From positions 4,071,001-4,135,000 of the forward strand of contig NZ_CP100470.1 of the NCBI RefSeq assembly GCF_030323145.1: 64,000 nucleotides of DNA, read 5' to 3'. Position 1 is the first letter of the stretch. Each line of letters begins with the position of its first letter. Origin of the DNA: Mesorhizobium sp. C432A. GTDB lineage: Bacteria > Pseudomonadota > Alphaproteobacteria > Rhizobiales > Rhizobiaceae. Below are positions 1 to 8,409 of this stretch, one piece after another. The position numbers were made by a program, and so were the translations under genes. The notes beneath the pieces are model-generated. The model worked only from the letters and a program-made list of their open reading frames with translations, did no database searches and was not told where the DNA came from.

Positions 1-565
1 GCAGCACCTCGGCGCCGATGAGGAGGCCGACCTTGTTGTCGAACGCTCGTCCGACAGCAAGGTTGGCCTGGAGCGCTGCAAACTCGCCATGGATAGTCAC
101 CGCGCTGCCGACCTCTACGACCTTCAACGCTTCCTCTCGCGAACTCGCGCCGATATCGATCCACAGTTCCATCAGCGAGGGAGTCTGAGACGTGTCAGAG
201 GCTTTGAAGGTCTGGATTGCTTTGCGACCCACGACGCCCAGGATCGGCTCCTTGCCGTGCACCCAGACACGCTGGCCGATTTCAGTGGCAACGTCCGTTC
301 CACCTATGGTGCTGAAGAAAAGAAAGCCGTCATCGTCGATGTAATGGACGATGAAGCCGACCTCATCCATGTGCCCGGCATACATGAAGCGCATAGACGC
401 CTCAGGATTGATGATCGCCGTGACATTGCCCATGACGTCCGTCGTCAACCTGTGGGCATAGGGACGAACATACTCGCGGAAAAGCTCCGCTACGGGTTGC
501 TCAAAGCCGCTCGGCGACGGGGTCGCCACAATTTCCTTCAAGAACTTGAGTGATTCATCGCGCAT
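1..565 (-). CDS. M42 family metallopeptidase (glutamyl aminopeptidase/FrvX-like), 3' end outside window
   Basis: Reading the minus strand from the ATG at 565 gives 188 residues before the window edge cuts the gene. Family features seen: AGHMDEVGF (residues 63-71), which carries the first metal-binding His, and RAFDNKVG (173-180), which carries the bridging metal Asp. These are the hallmarks of M42 dinuclear-metal aminopeptidases, cytosolic enzymes that trim N-terminal residues from peptides. The remaining metal ligands and the catalytic Glu lie beyond position 1. A GTG six codons' worth upstream region gives no better ribosome site, so the ATG is kept. It follows the GFA gene in the same direction. 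Confidence 0.85.
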   Translation of the reverse strand, partial: MRDESLKFLKEIVATPSPSGFEQPVAELFREYVRPYAHRLTTDVMGNVTAIINPEASMRFMYAGHMDEVGFIVHYIDDDGFLFFSTIGGTDVATEIGQRVWVHGKEPILGVVGRKAIQTFKASDTSQTPSLMELWIDIGASSREEALKVVEVGSAVTIHGEFAALQANLAVGRAFDNKVGLLIGAEVL

Positions 566-612
566 CAAGCTGACTTTCACGGTTCACGGGGTGGAGGGCC
601 ATTCGAGCATGG

Positions 613-1056
613 TCATACTCGTCGGGCTTCGCGCCAATTTTGGCCTTCTTCGGTGCGATCGCCCGCGAATTGGTCAGCCCAAGGCAGGTTGTGGAGCCAG
701 GCTTCGCGCCGGGGGGTCCAAAGCTCGTATGTCGGGAGAAGGTCGTTTGGCGCATCGTCGAGAGTGCCGGTCATGATCTCGGCTTCGTCGTCGCGGAGAT
801 TCACCACGCGCGACCCGCATGCCGGACAAAAACCTCTGCCGTTGAACGCCGCAAGCTCGCCCTTGCACTGGTAAGCCGACCGCGGCCACACGGCAAAGGC
901 ACTGTAGGTGCTGCCGCTGGTTCGCTTGCAATCCTGGCAATGACACAAGCCAACGCGCAACGGCGCGCCGGTAACAACATACCTCACAGACCCGCAAAGA
1001 CAGCCGCCGGTCCGCTCTATCTTGTCAACCTCGTCGTTCATGGTCGCCGCCGACAT
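613..1056 (-). CDS. GFA family protein (glutathione-dependent formaldehyde-activating enzyme/CENP-V fold)
   Basis: The 147-aa product has the cysteine pattern of the GFA/CENP-V zinc fold: GGCLCGSVRY near residues 18-27, CHCQDCKRTSG near 39-49 and FCPACGS near 76-82. Family members bind two zinc ions; the founding member joins glutathione to formaldehyde, but most homologues have no proven substrate, so only the fold is claimed. A second ATG five codons in is also possible. It lies 47 bp upstream of the M42 peptidase gene on the same strand and may be co-transcribed with it. Confidence 0.85.
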   Translation of the reverse strand: MSAATMNDEVDKIERTGGCLCGSVRYVVTGAPLRVGLCHCQDCKRTSGSTYSAFAVWPRSAYQCKGELAAFNGRGFCPACGSRVVNLRDDEAEIMTGTLDDAPNDLLPTYELWTPRREAWLHNLPWADQFAGDRTEEGQNWREARRV

Positions 1057-1109
1057 GAGTGAGGGAAGCGTGTTGGACTCCGCTCTGCCGTTTGCATCGA
1101 GGCATCAAG

Positions 1110-1721
1110 TTAATGGGCAATGTCTTCAACAAGGCCTAGCTCCAAAGCTCTTGCTGCCATCAGGTAGCAGCTGTTCAGGGCATGGTCGCGCAGCTCTTCC
1201 AGCGATGTTCGAGAACCTTGGACGAGATCGGCGAACCCTTCATTCTCGAGTCGCTCTGCCGTTTCCAACAGCGCAAGTTGTTCGCGAACGATCTGAAGAC
1301 AGCTTCGAATTGGTCCATTCAGAACCAAGTCTTTCTCAAGCCTTCTTTCATGAATCAGCAGGACTGCTTGCGGGCAAAGGAACCTGCAGGCTTTCGGGAA
1401 AGCGGCAAGGACCGTTACCCCGGCAGAGTAAACCGTATTCTTGCCAATGATGTAGCCGTTGCGGCCCGAGTGTTTCAGAAAAAGTTTGAACTCTAGAGCT
1501 AGACGTCGCGCGCCGTCGGCGTCGCCTCCGGGCGTGTCGATTTCAACGTAGAGATCGTCTTCCCCGGAACGCACGGCTTTCAAATCGTCCAAGGCTTTGG
1601 TGACGACAGTGTCATCAATCAAGCCGTGTATACGCAAGTTTGGATCGAACAAAAGCCGGTGAAGGTCTGGAGCGGGCGGCGGGGAGACGGTGTGTTCGGC
1701 TGACTGGGGCAACAGGTCCAT
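1110..1721 (-). CDS. ClpP-like serine protease (peptidase S14 family)
   Basis: The 203-aa protein contains the ClpP nucleophile motif YSAG with Ser99 and the histidine motif LLIHERR with His124, in the right order and spacing for a Clp-type Ser-His-Asp triad. The N-terminal 25 residues are not ClpP-like, and the family context (IDTPGGDADGA near 61-71) fits the divergent ClpP/SDH group. It is not the housekeeping clpP, since no clpX or tig is adjacent. A GAGG ribosome site precedes the ATG. An EcfG-type promoter lies 26 bp upstream of the start codon, so stress control is inferred. Confidence 0.8.
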   Translation of the reverse strand: MDLLPQSAEHTVSPPPAPDLHRLLFDPNLRIHGLIDDTVVTKALDDLKAVRSGEDDLYVEIDTPGGDADGARRLALEFKLFLKHSGRNGYIIGKNTVYSAGVTVLAAFPKACRFLCPQAVLLIHERRLEKDLVLNGPIRSCLQIVREQLALLETAERLENEGFADLVQGSRTSLEELRDHALNSCYLMAARALELGLVEDIAH

Positions 1722-1746
1722 ATAGGCATCCTCATTATGGGGGCCG

Positions 1747-1771
1747 AACTTAGTTGGTACCCTTTTGTTCC
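1747..1771 (-). promoter_or_regulatory. EcfG/RpoE2-type promoter for the ClpP-like gene
   Basis: On the minus strand GGAAC is followed after exactly 16 bases by AGTT. The known general-stress consensus of rhizobia is GGAAC-N16/17-cGTT. The start codon at 1721 is about 20 bases downstream of the expected transcription start. Confidence 0.6.
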
Positions 1772-2160
1772 CTTGAGGGAGTTCGAGCGGTGGTGATCAC
1801 AGCCGCGTCTCTCGGCGGCTGTGGAGCTCCCTCTTTCATTGCAGATCCTTTTCGCACCAGGCCCGGTAGAGGCACCTCAGCCGCTAGGTTGGCTCCATCG
1901 GCATATCGGGCATTTGCCGGAGCTGACGCAGTCGCTTTGCTGATTTCTGCCACGTCCGGGACCAGTCCTGTGGACGGTTGAACTCAACGGCCTCAATGGT
2001 TCCCGGCTGCTGCCTTCCGGACCCCCGCGGTCGGGCTATTTTTCCTGGCCGTGCCATTTTTCCGGGGGGCTGAAACAAACAGCTTTGTTGGCAGTTCTAG
2101 CGTCCGGAGCACCGGCTCCGCGCGGCGCGGCCGAGCGGCCGGGGCTGTCCGGCAGGAGGT
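1772..2160. other. Intergenic region between divergent protease genes
   Basis: No reading frame here has a ribosome site or recognisable product; the short frames on both strands are Ala/Arg/Pro-rich shadows. It must hold the degP-like promoter and ends in a strong AGGAGG ribosome site (about 2154-2160) for that gene. Confidence 0.6.
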
Positions 2161-2166
2161 CCAGCA

Positions 2167-3567
2167 ATGTCTCACGATATGCAAAGACGATTTGCAACGC
2201 GCTTGATCGCGGTTGCGCTGATGCTCTCGGCCAGTGGCGTGGCGCCTGTCCTGGCCCAGGATACCCCGACCGACTTCACAGCGATCATCCAGCAGAAATT
2301 GCCGGCCGTGGTCGCGATCACGACCCGGGAGGTTGTCCAGGACCAGACGACGGCGGGCGACTTTACAAGTCCGTTCGACGGCCAGGGCCTCGGACCCGTT
2401 CAGCCGCAGGTGAGGGAGGCGCTTGGCTCCGGATTTGTGATCAGTGCCGACGGCTACATCGTCACCAACAACCATGTCGTTGCCGATGCGACAGAGATCC
2501 ATGTCGTATTTTCCGACAAGGAAACGGCGCCGGCGCAATTGGTCGGCCGTGACCCCGCCACCGATATAGCGGTGCTGAAGGTCGACCCGCGGCCCAACAT
2601 GACCACGACCAAATGGGGTGACTCGGATGCAATGCAGCCGGGCGCATGGACAATCGCGATCGGCAGTCCCTTCGGGCTCGGAGGGACTGTCACTGTCGGC
2701 GTTCTTTCGGCCCGCTCGCGAGACATTCAAGCCGGGCCGTATGACGATTTTCTCCAGACGGACGCGTCGATCAATCGAGGCAACTCGGGCGGTCCGCTGT
2801 TCAACGCACGTGGCGAGGTGATCGGCGTCAACACCGCCATCGTCTCGCCGTCCGGCGGCAGCATCGGGATCGGGTTTGCGGTGCCATCGCGCACCGCCCA
2901 AAGCATCGCCGACCAGTTGATCAGAACCGGCCGGATCGAGCGTGGCTTCATCGGGGTCCGCCTGCAGGACATCACGCCGTCGCTGGCTGAGGCCCTCGGG
3001 ATGAAAGATGACAAGGGCGCGCTGGTTGCTTCGGTCGAGCCCGGCAGCCCGGCGGAGAAAGCCGGCTTGAAGCCGGGTGACGTGATCACCCGGTTCAACG
3101 GCAAGGGCATTGAGGGTGTCCATGACCTCACGCTTGCGACGGCTAGCCAGAAGCCTGGCAGCAAGGCCACTCTGACACGGAGTAACGGCGGAAAGGACCA
3201 GGAGATCGCGCTTGTCATCGGTGAGCGCAAGGATGCGGAGGTGAAGACCGGCGCTGTTCCCGACAAGAAGTCGGCGGCCGAAGGCCTCGGCCTATCCCTC
3301 AGCCCGATTCCGGATCAGGCGCGTCAGCAGCTAGGCATCAAATCAGGAACAACCGGCGTCTTCGTCGTGGAAGTGGTTCCCGATGGCCTTGCCGCCCGGA
3401 GCGGATTGCAGCCCGGCGATGTCATCATATCGGCCAACAATCGCCGCGTGACGGAGCCTTCGGATATCGTCGAGGAGTGGGCGAACTCTCGCCGGCAGAG
3501 CAAGCCCATCCTGTTTCGGCTGGAAAGGCAGGGGCAGTCCGTGTTCGTGGCGGTCGCCGGGAAATGA
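2167..3567 (+). CDS. degQ: Periplasmic Do-type serine protease DegP/DegQ (HtrA family) with two PDZ domains
   Basis: The 466-aa protein starts with a Sec signal peptide ending near ALA-QD (residues 28-32). The trypsin-like domain shows the full triad: His103 in VTNNHVV, Asp133 in ATDIAVL and Ser207 in GNSGGP. Two PDZ domains follow (about 260-350 and 375-460), each with a GLKPGD or GLQPGD carboxylate-loop region. HtrA proteases refold or degrade damaged envelope proteins. An AGGAGG site seven bases before the ATG fixes the start. The gene stands alone and converges on the sugar transporter operon, with a hairpin between them. Confidence 0.93.
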   Translation: MSHDMQRRFATRLIAVALMLSASGVAPVLAQDTPTDFTAIIQQKLPAVVAITTREVVQDQTTAGDFTSPFDGQGLGPVQPQVREALGSGFVISADGYIVTNNHVVADATEIHVVFSDKETAPAQLVGRDPATDIAVLKVDPRPNMTTTKWGDSDAMQPGAWTIAIGSPFGLGGTVTVGVLSARSRDIQAGPYDDFLQTDASINRGNSGGPLFNARGEVIGVNTAIVSPSGGSIGIGFAVPSRTAQSIADQLIRTGRIERGFIGVRLQDITPSLAEALGMKDDKGALVASVEPGSPAEKAGLKPGDVITRFNGKGIEGVHDLTLATASQKPGSKATLTRSNGGKDQEIALVIGERKDAEVKTGAVPDKKSAAEGLGLSLSPIPDQARQQLGIKSGTTGVFVVEVVPDGLAARSGLQPGDVIISANNRRVTEPSDIVEEWANSRRQSKPILFRLERQGQSVFVAVAGK

Positions 3568-3597
3568 CCGTCTCCAGGACGGCCATGTGACTGCACC

Positions 3598-3617
3598 AGG
3601 ATCCGCTTGCGGATCCT
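3598..3617. terminator. Perfect palindrome between convergent genes, probable bidirectional terminator
   Basis: AGGATCCGC-TT-GCGGATCCT is a perfect 9-bp inverted repeat 31 bp after the degQ stop. A smaller hairpin (CCGTC-N5-GACGG, 3568-3582) precedes it. No U-tract follows, so termination is inferred only from position between convergent genes. Confidence 0.5.
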
Positions 3618-3750
3618 GCTCCAAGGGTGTCGGACCCCAGGTGCACCGGGGAAGCATCGCCGCAGAAAGTCTGCGGGATGCGCTCATCGGCCGGGTGCGC
3701 AACGCGCACTGATTCTGCAGCGCCATCGTGCTCGAAGGCGCTCGCCATCC

Positions 3751-4716
3751 TCAGGCAGTTTCGCGCCTTGCCGTAAGCCGTGCCTGGAGAAGGACGACGA
3801 CGAGCAAAAACAGCCCGCGGATCACCGACTGCCAGTAGGCTGACAGCGAAATCCAGCCCATGCCGTTTTCGAAGTTCAGGACGTTGAAAAGGATGCCGAG
3901 CAACAGCACGCCGGCCAGCGTGGTCAACACCGAGCCAGAGCCGCCGGTCAGCAGCGTCCCGCCCACGACGACCGCTGCGATGGCAAACAGTTCCCAGCCG
4001 ACGCCCTCGATCGGCTGGCCTGCGCCGAACTGAGAAGCGAGGACGACGCCGGCGAGCCCGGCCAGGCACCCGCTTGCGACATAGACGAGAAATTTGACGC
4101 CGTCAGTGCGCAGCCCCATCAGCCGCGAGGCATCCTCGCCGCCGCCGATGGCCAGCACCGTCCGTCCCGTGCTGGTGTAGTTCAGGACCACTGAGCCGAC
4201 GGCATAGGCAACCAGGGCGATGACTGCCGGAATCGGGAAAATCCAGAAATTCCCTTGGCCGATGGCGGTGAAACCCGAATCGTAAGACACCGAAACGGTC
4301 TGGTTGCCGGCCAGAAGCAGCGCCGAGCCGCTTGCGGCCAGCATGGTGGCAAGCGTGGCGATGAAAGGCATCAGGTTGCCGCGCGTAACCAGGAGCGCGT
4401 TGATCAGCCCGGCTGCCAGGCCGGCGCCAACGCCCGCTGCAAGGCCTGCCACGATGCCGTGCGGGCTCGCCAGGGCTGACGCGACGCTGCCCAAGGCGGC
4501 GACGGAGCCGACGGACAGGTCTATGCCGCCGGTCATGATCACGAAGCACATGCCGAGCGCGACGAGCGCGAACATCGAGTTGTAGCGCAGAACGCTCATC
4601 ACGTTGAAGAGGCCGAGGAAGCGGTCGTAGCGCAGGAATCCGAACAGGACGAGGGCTGCAAGCGCGATGACGACACCGTAAGTGCCGATGATGCGAACCA
4701 GTCTGGCGCTGTTCAT
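3751..4716 (-). CDS. yjfF: Sugar ABC transporter permease, YjfF-like (RbsC family)
   Basis: The 321-aa inner-membrane protein has about ten hydrophobic segments and the family motifs GGIDLSVGSV (about 63-72) and VVVGGTLLTGG (about 250-260). It is the last gene of the transporter operon and starts 3 bp after the stop of the other permease. Two separate RbsC-type permeases next to one ATPase and one binding protein is the arrangement of the E. coli galactofuranose transporter YtfQRT-YjfF, which is why this name is used; the substrate here is inference. Confidence 0.88.
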   Translation of the reverse strand: MNSARLVRIIGTYGVVIALAALVLFGFLRYDRFLGLFNVMSVLRYNSMFALVALGMCFVIMTGGIDLSVGSVAALGSVASALASPHGIVAGLAAGVGAGLAAGLINALLVTRGNLMPFIATLATMLAASGSALLLAGNQTVSVSYDSGFTAIGQGNFWIFPIPAVIALVAYAVGSVVLNYTSTGRTVLAIGGGEDASRLMGLRTDGVKFLVYVASGCLAGLAGVVLASQFGAGQPIEGVGWELFAIAAVVVGGTLLTGGSGSVLTTLAGVLLLGILFNVLNFENGMGWISLSAYWQSVIRGLFLLVVVLLQARLTARRETA

Positions 4717-4719
4717 GGA

Positions 4720-5724
4720 TTACACCCGGTGTTGCTGCTGCAGCCAGACGGCGAATGCGATGATGCCGGCCTTGACGACGAGCGCAGCGGCGTCGGGTAC
4801 GCCATTGGCGAGCAGCGTGTAGCGCACCAACTGGATGGTCAGTGCGCCCAGCAGGGTGCCGATGATTGTGGCCTTTCCGCCACTCAACAGCGTGCCGCCC
4901 ACCGCGACCGCCGCGATGGCGTCGAGTTCCATGCCCAGCCCCACGAGATTGGCGTCGCTGGAGGAGTTGATCGCAATGACGACGAGACCGGCTAGCCCCG
5001 CGCACAGGCCGCTGATCGCATAGACAGCGAGCTTGATCCTCGATACGGCGATGCCGGCGAGTTCAGAGGCCTTTTCATTGCCGCCGACCGCCAGGATGCT
5101 TCGCCCGAACACCGTGCGGTGAAGGGCCCAAGCGGCCACCGCAACCAGCACGGCCATGATGATGACCTGCGCGGGAATGCCGAGCGGGCGGGCAAGTCCG
5201 ATCCACTGGAATTGCGGCACGCGGAAGGTCTGCAGATTGCCGTTGGTCATGACCTGCGCGATCCCGCGCCCGGCGATGAACAGCACGAGCGTTGCAACAA
5301 TAGGTTGGATGCGGAAACGCGAGACCAACCAGCCATTGAACAGCCCGAACAGGCCGGCGACGAGGATCGAGGCAATCATCGCGACGGCTACCGCCAGATA
5401 GATGTTTCCGACCGGGAAGATCGTGCCCATGAAGATCATCGGCGCCAATGCGCCGGAGATCGCCATCAGCGAACCAACCGACAGGTCGATGCCGCCGGTG
5501 GCGATCACCAGGGTCATCCCCACCGCGACGATCACAATCGTGCAGACCTGGGTTAGGTTGACGTTGAGTGTCTGCAGCGTCGCGAAATTGCGCGTATAGG
5601 CAAGGTTGAAGACCACCAGCAGCACAAGCGCGATCACCGTGCCGTAGCGCGCCAGGAAACCGAACACATCAAAGCGGCGGTTTCCAGCGTCGTTGGCTGC
5701 GGATGGTGTGGCCAGATCGCTCAC
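4720..5724 (-). CDS. ytfT: Sugar ABC transporter permease, YtfT-like (RbsC family)
   Basis: The 334-aa integral membrane protein carries GGIDLSVGSLMAISGA (about 81-96) and AVGGTLLSGGKATIIG (about 270-285), typical of BPD_transp_2 permeases. Translation begins at a GTG whose bases overlap the TGA stop of the ATPase gene (GTGA, 5721-5724), so the two are translationally coupled. It forms a heterodimer partner with the following permease in this transporter type (family knowledge). Confidence 0.88.
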   Translation of the reverse strand: MSDLATPSAANDAGNRRFDVFGFLARYGTVIALVLLVVFNLAYTRNFATLQTLNVNLTQVCTIVIVAVGMTLVIATGGIDLSVGSLMAISGALAPMIFMGTIFPVGNIYLAVAVAMIASILVAGLFGLFNGWLVSRFRIQPIVATLVLFIAGRGIAQVMTNGNLQTFRVPQFQWIGLARPLGIPAQVIIMAVLVAVAAWALHRTVFGRSILAVGGNEKASELAGIAVSRIKLAVYAISGLCAGLAGLVVIAINSSSDANLVGLGMELDAIAAVAVGGTLLSGGKATIIGTLLGALTIQLVRYTLLANGVPDAAALVVKAGIIAFAVWLQQQHRV

Positions 5725-7307
5725 GCTGCCTCCTTCGCCGCGCCGCCATGCGCCATCGCCGCGAGCACGTCCTCCTCGTCGGCTGCCTGGCCTTCCAGTT
5801 CGGCCACCCTCACTCCTTCGCGCAGCACGAATATGCGGTCGGCTCCTTCCATCACTTCCTCGAGTTCCGAGGAGATCATCAGCACGCCGAGCCCGTCATC
5901 GGCAAGCTTGCGGATGAGGCGCTGGATCTCGGCCTTGGCCCCGACATCGATGCCGCGCGTCGGCTCATCGAGAATGAGCAGCTTCGGGTTCATTGCCAGC
6001 CAGCGGGCAAGCAGCACCTTTTGCTGGTTGCCGCCCGACAACTCGCGGACCTTCTGGTTAGGCCCCGAGCATTTGATGTCGAGTTCACGAATGAAGCGCT
6101 CGACGATCTCCTTCTGCCGGGCCTCGTTCAGGATGCCATTGCGGCTGATTTTCGGCAGCAGTGCCAGTGTTATGTTCTCCGCGACGGTCATTTCCGGCAC
6201 GATGCCCTCGGCCTTGCGGTCCTCAGTGCAGAAGCCCATCCCTGCGGCGATGGCATCAGCGGCACGTGCGGGATGGTAGGACGCGCCCTCCATCGTCATC
6301 TCGCCTGCGCTCCGGCGGTCGGCGCCGAATACGAGGCGGGCTGTTTCGGTGCGGCCGGCGCCGAGCAAGCCGGCAAAGCCGGCGATCTCGCCGCGGCGCA
6401 GGTCGAAGCTCACGTCACGCACCAACTGGCCGGCCGCCAGCCCTTGCGCGGTAAACAGCACATCACCGATCCTCGACCGATCGCGTTCGCCGAACGCGGT
6501 CGCATGGCCTTCGACGGCTGCGACGTCGCGGCCGAGCATGGCCGCGACCAGCTCCAGCTTGCCGATGTCGCTCATCGCCGCGCTTCGTACCGTGCGGCCG
6601 TCACGCATGATCGTGACCCGGTCGCAGACCTCGTACAACTCGTCGAGCTTGTGGCTGACGAACAGAACGGAGACGCCGTCGGCCTTGAGCTGACGGATAA
6701 CGCTGAACAAGACCGAGACTTCACGCTCGTCCAGCGAGGAGGTCGGCTCATCCATGATCACGAGGCGGGCGGAAAAGCCGATGGCGCGGGCGATCGCCAC
6801 CATCTGCTGCGTGGCGGTGTTGAAATCGCTGAGCGGGCGGCGCACGTCGATGCCGATCGAGAAGCGGCTGAGCAGGCGCTCGGCTTCCGCATGCATCGCG
6901 CTCCAGTCGAGCAGGCCGCGGCGGCGCTTCTCGCGTCCAAGGCAGATGTTCTCGGTCACCGAGCGCAGCGGTACGAGATTGATCTCCTGGTAGATGGTGC
7001 TGATGCCGCTGACCTGCGCCTGATGCGGAGACCCAACTTCGAACGGCTTCCGTTCGAACAGCACCTGCCCCGCATCCCGGCGGTAATAGCCGGTGAGCAC
7101 CTTGATAAGTGTCGATTTGCCCGCACCGTTCTGGCCGATGAGTGCGTGGATCTCGCCCGGAAGAACCTGGAGCGAGGCATCGGCCAGGGCAGGGATGCCG
7201 GCAAAACGCTTCTGGATGTCACGCATGTCCAGGAGCAGCGCGGCTTGGTCCGGCTGAGCGGTCATCGTCAAACTCCCAAACCCTACCCGCCGAAGCGGGT
7301 AGGGCAA
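5721..7307 (-). CDS. ytfR: Sugar ABC transporter ATP-binding protein with two nucleotide-binding domains, YtfR-like
   Basis: The 528-aa protein has two ABC domains in tandem, the layout of RbsA/MglA/YtfR. The first has GQNGAGKSTLIK and MDEPTSSLD but a degenerate signature (NTATQQMVAIAR). The second lacks a canonical Walker A (GLLGAGRTE), as is normal for this family, and has an intact signature LSGGNQQKVLLAR and LDEPTRGIDVGAK. It energises import through the two permeases downstream. It lies 18 bp after the binding-protein gene, clearly in the same operon. Confidence 0.92.
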   Translation of the reverse strand: MPYPLRRVGFGSLTMTAQPDQAALLLDMRDIQKRFAGIPALADASLQVLPGEIHALIGQNGAGKSTLIKVLTGYYRRDAGQVLFERKPFEVGSPHQAQVSGISTIYQEINLVPLRSVTENICLGREKRRRGLLDWSAMHAEAERLLSRFSIGIDVRRPLSDFNTATQQMVAIARAIGFSARLVIMDEPTSSLDEREVSVLFSVIRQLKADGVSVLFVSHKLDELYEVCDRVTIMRDGRTVRSAAMSDIGKLELVAAMLGRDVAAVEGHATAFGERDRSRIGDVLFTAQGLAAGQLVRDVSFDLRRGEIAGFAGLLGAGRTETARLVFGADRRSAGEMTMEGASYHPARAADAIAAGMGFCTEDRKAEGIVPEMTVAENITLALLPKISRNGILNEARQKEIVERFIRELDIKCSGPNQKVRELSGGNQQKVLLARWLAMNPKLLILDEPTRGIDVGAKAEIQRLIRKLADDGLGVLMISSELEEVMEGADRIFVLREGVRVAELEGQAADEEDVLAAMAHGGAAKEAA

Positions 7308-7325
7308 CTGGAAAGAAAGTGGATA

Positions 7326-8306
7326 TCAGAACGCAATATCGAAGTCTTTCTTCGCGTTCGTGGCGTCGAAGAAGGCATCCTCGTTCTTGATGAACGGCGG
7401 GATCTTCTTGCCGGCCGCATAGTCGGCCATCGTAGCGAAGGCCTTCGGCCCGAACAGCGGACTACAAGCGCAGATAGCGCCGATCTTGCCGTCAATGATC
7501 GCCTGGACGCCTTCCTTCTCGCCGTCGATCGACAAGATCAGCACATCCTTGCCCGGGGTCTTGCCGGCTGCTTCCAAAGCGGCGATGGCGCCCAGCGCCA
7601 TCTCATCATTATGCGCGTAGATGATATCCGCATCAGGGTGCGCCTGAAGCAGCGTCTCGGCGACCTGCCGGCCCTTGTCGCGGGCGAAGTCGCCGGACTG
7701 CGACGCCAGGATGGTGAACTGCGAGTGCTTGGCGATGAAATCGTCGAAGCCTTTCTTGCGGTCGGTAGCGGCCGAGGCTCCGGTCGTGCCTTCCAGCTCG
7801 ATGATCTTCGACTTGCCATTGGCGTTCTTGACCAGCCATTCGCCGACGCGGGTCGCCTCCTCGATGAAATCCGAACCGATGAAGCAGACATAATCCTCGC
7901 TCGGCTTGGCCATGGTGTGATCAACGTCGCGGTCGACCAGAAACACCGGTATGCCGGCATCGCGCGCGGCAAGAATGACCGGCACCAGGGGCTTGTCTTC
8001 GCGGGGCGGCAGGAAGATTGCGTCGACGCCCTGCGCGATCATCGAGTTCACGTCGGAGGCCTGCTTGGCCGACGAACCGGCGGCATCCGTGTAGACCAGC
8101 TGATGGCCAAGCTTGGCGGCTTCGTCCTGCATGCTCTTGGTCTCGGCAAGACGCCACGGATTGTTGCTTTCCGTCTGGGCGAAACCGACCTTGTACTTGT
8201 CCTTCTTGGCGAGCGGCGGGAGCGCCGCGAAGGCGCGTGAGCCGAGTGTCAGCGCGACCGCGCCGGCGGCGGAGCCAACCAGTAGTTTTCGACGGGTAAT
8301 GATCAT
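7326..8306 (-). CDS. ytfQ: Periplasmic sugar-binding protein, YtfQ-like (family 1 solute-binding protein)
   Basis: The 326-aa protein begins with TRRKLLVGSAAGAVAL and AFA, a signal peptide with a twin-Arg-like start. KVGFAQTESNNPWR, DAIFLPPREDKPL, GTTGASAATDRKKGF and YAHNDEMALGAI track E. coli YtfQ almost block by block, including the NPWR/GWR start and the QSGDFAR segment. It captures a sugar, probably a pentofuranose or galactofuranose-like compound (inference), for the downstream ATPase and permeases. A GGAGGAAAG ribosome site precedes the ATG. About 100 bp separate it from the GMC gene. Confidence 0.9.
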   Translation of the reverse strand: MIITRRKLLVGSAAGAVALTLGSRAFAALPPLAKKDKYKVGFAQTESNNPWRLAETKSMQDEAAKLGHQLVYTDAAGSSAKQASDVNSMIAQGVDAIFLPPREDKPLVPVILAARDAGIPVFLVDRDVDHTMAKPSEDYVCFIGSDFIEEATRVGEWLVKNANGKSKIIELEGTTGASAATDRKKGFDDFIAKHSQFTILASQSGDFARDKGRQVAETLLQAHPDADIIYAHNDEMALGAIAALEAAGKTPGKDVLILSIDGEKEGVQAIIDGKIGAICACSPLFGPKAFATMADYAAGKKIPPFIKNEDAFFDATNAKKDFDIAF

Positions 8307-8409
8307 GCTCTTTCCTCCTTTATTGTCGCTTTCAGCGACTGTGTAATTTCCTCACGATATCGGCCCAGACGGCTTCGGCGATGACGCCGTCGGCAAGCTG
8401 GGTCAGGCG

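Noticed and set aside
1993..3123. 376-codon minus-strand frame opposite degQ
   Set aside because: Arg-rich shadow of a strongly supported protease gene.
5703..8240. 845-codon open frame on the plus strand
   Set aside because: It lies exactly opposite the ytfR and ytfQ genes, has no ribosome site and only low-complexity His/Asp/Arg-rich sequence; a GC-driven shadow.
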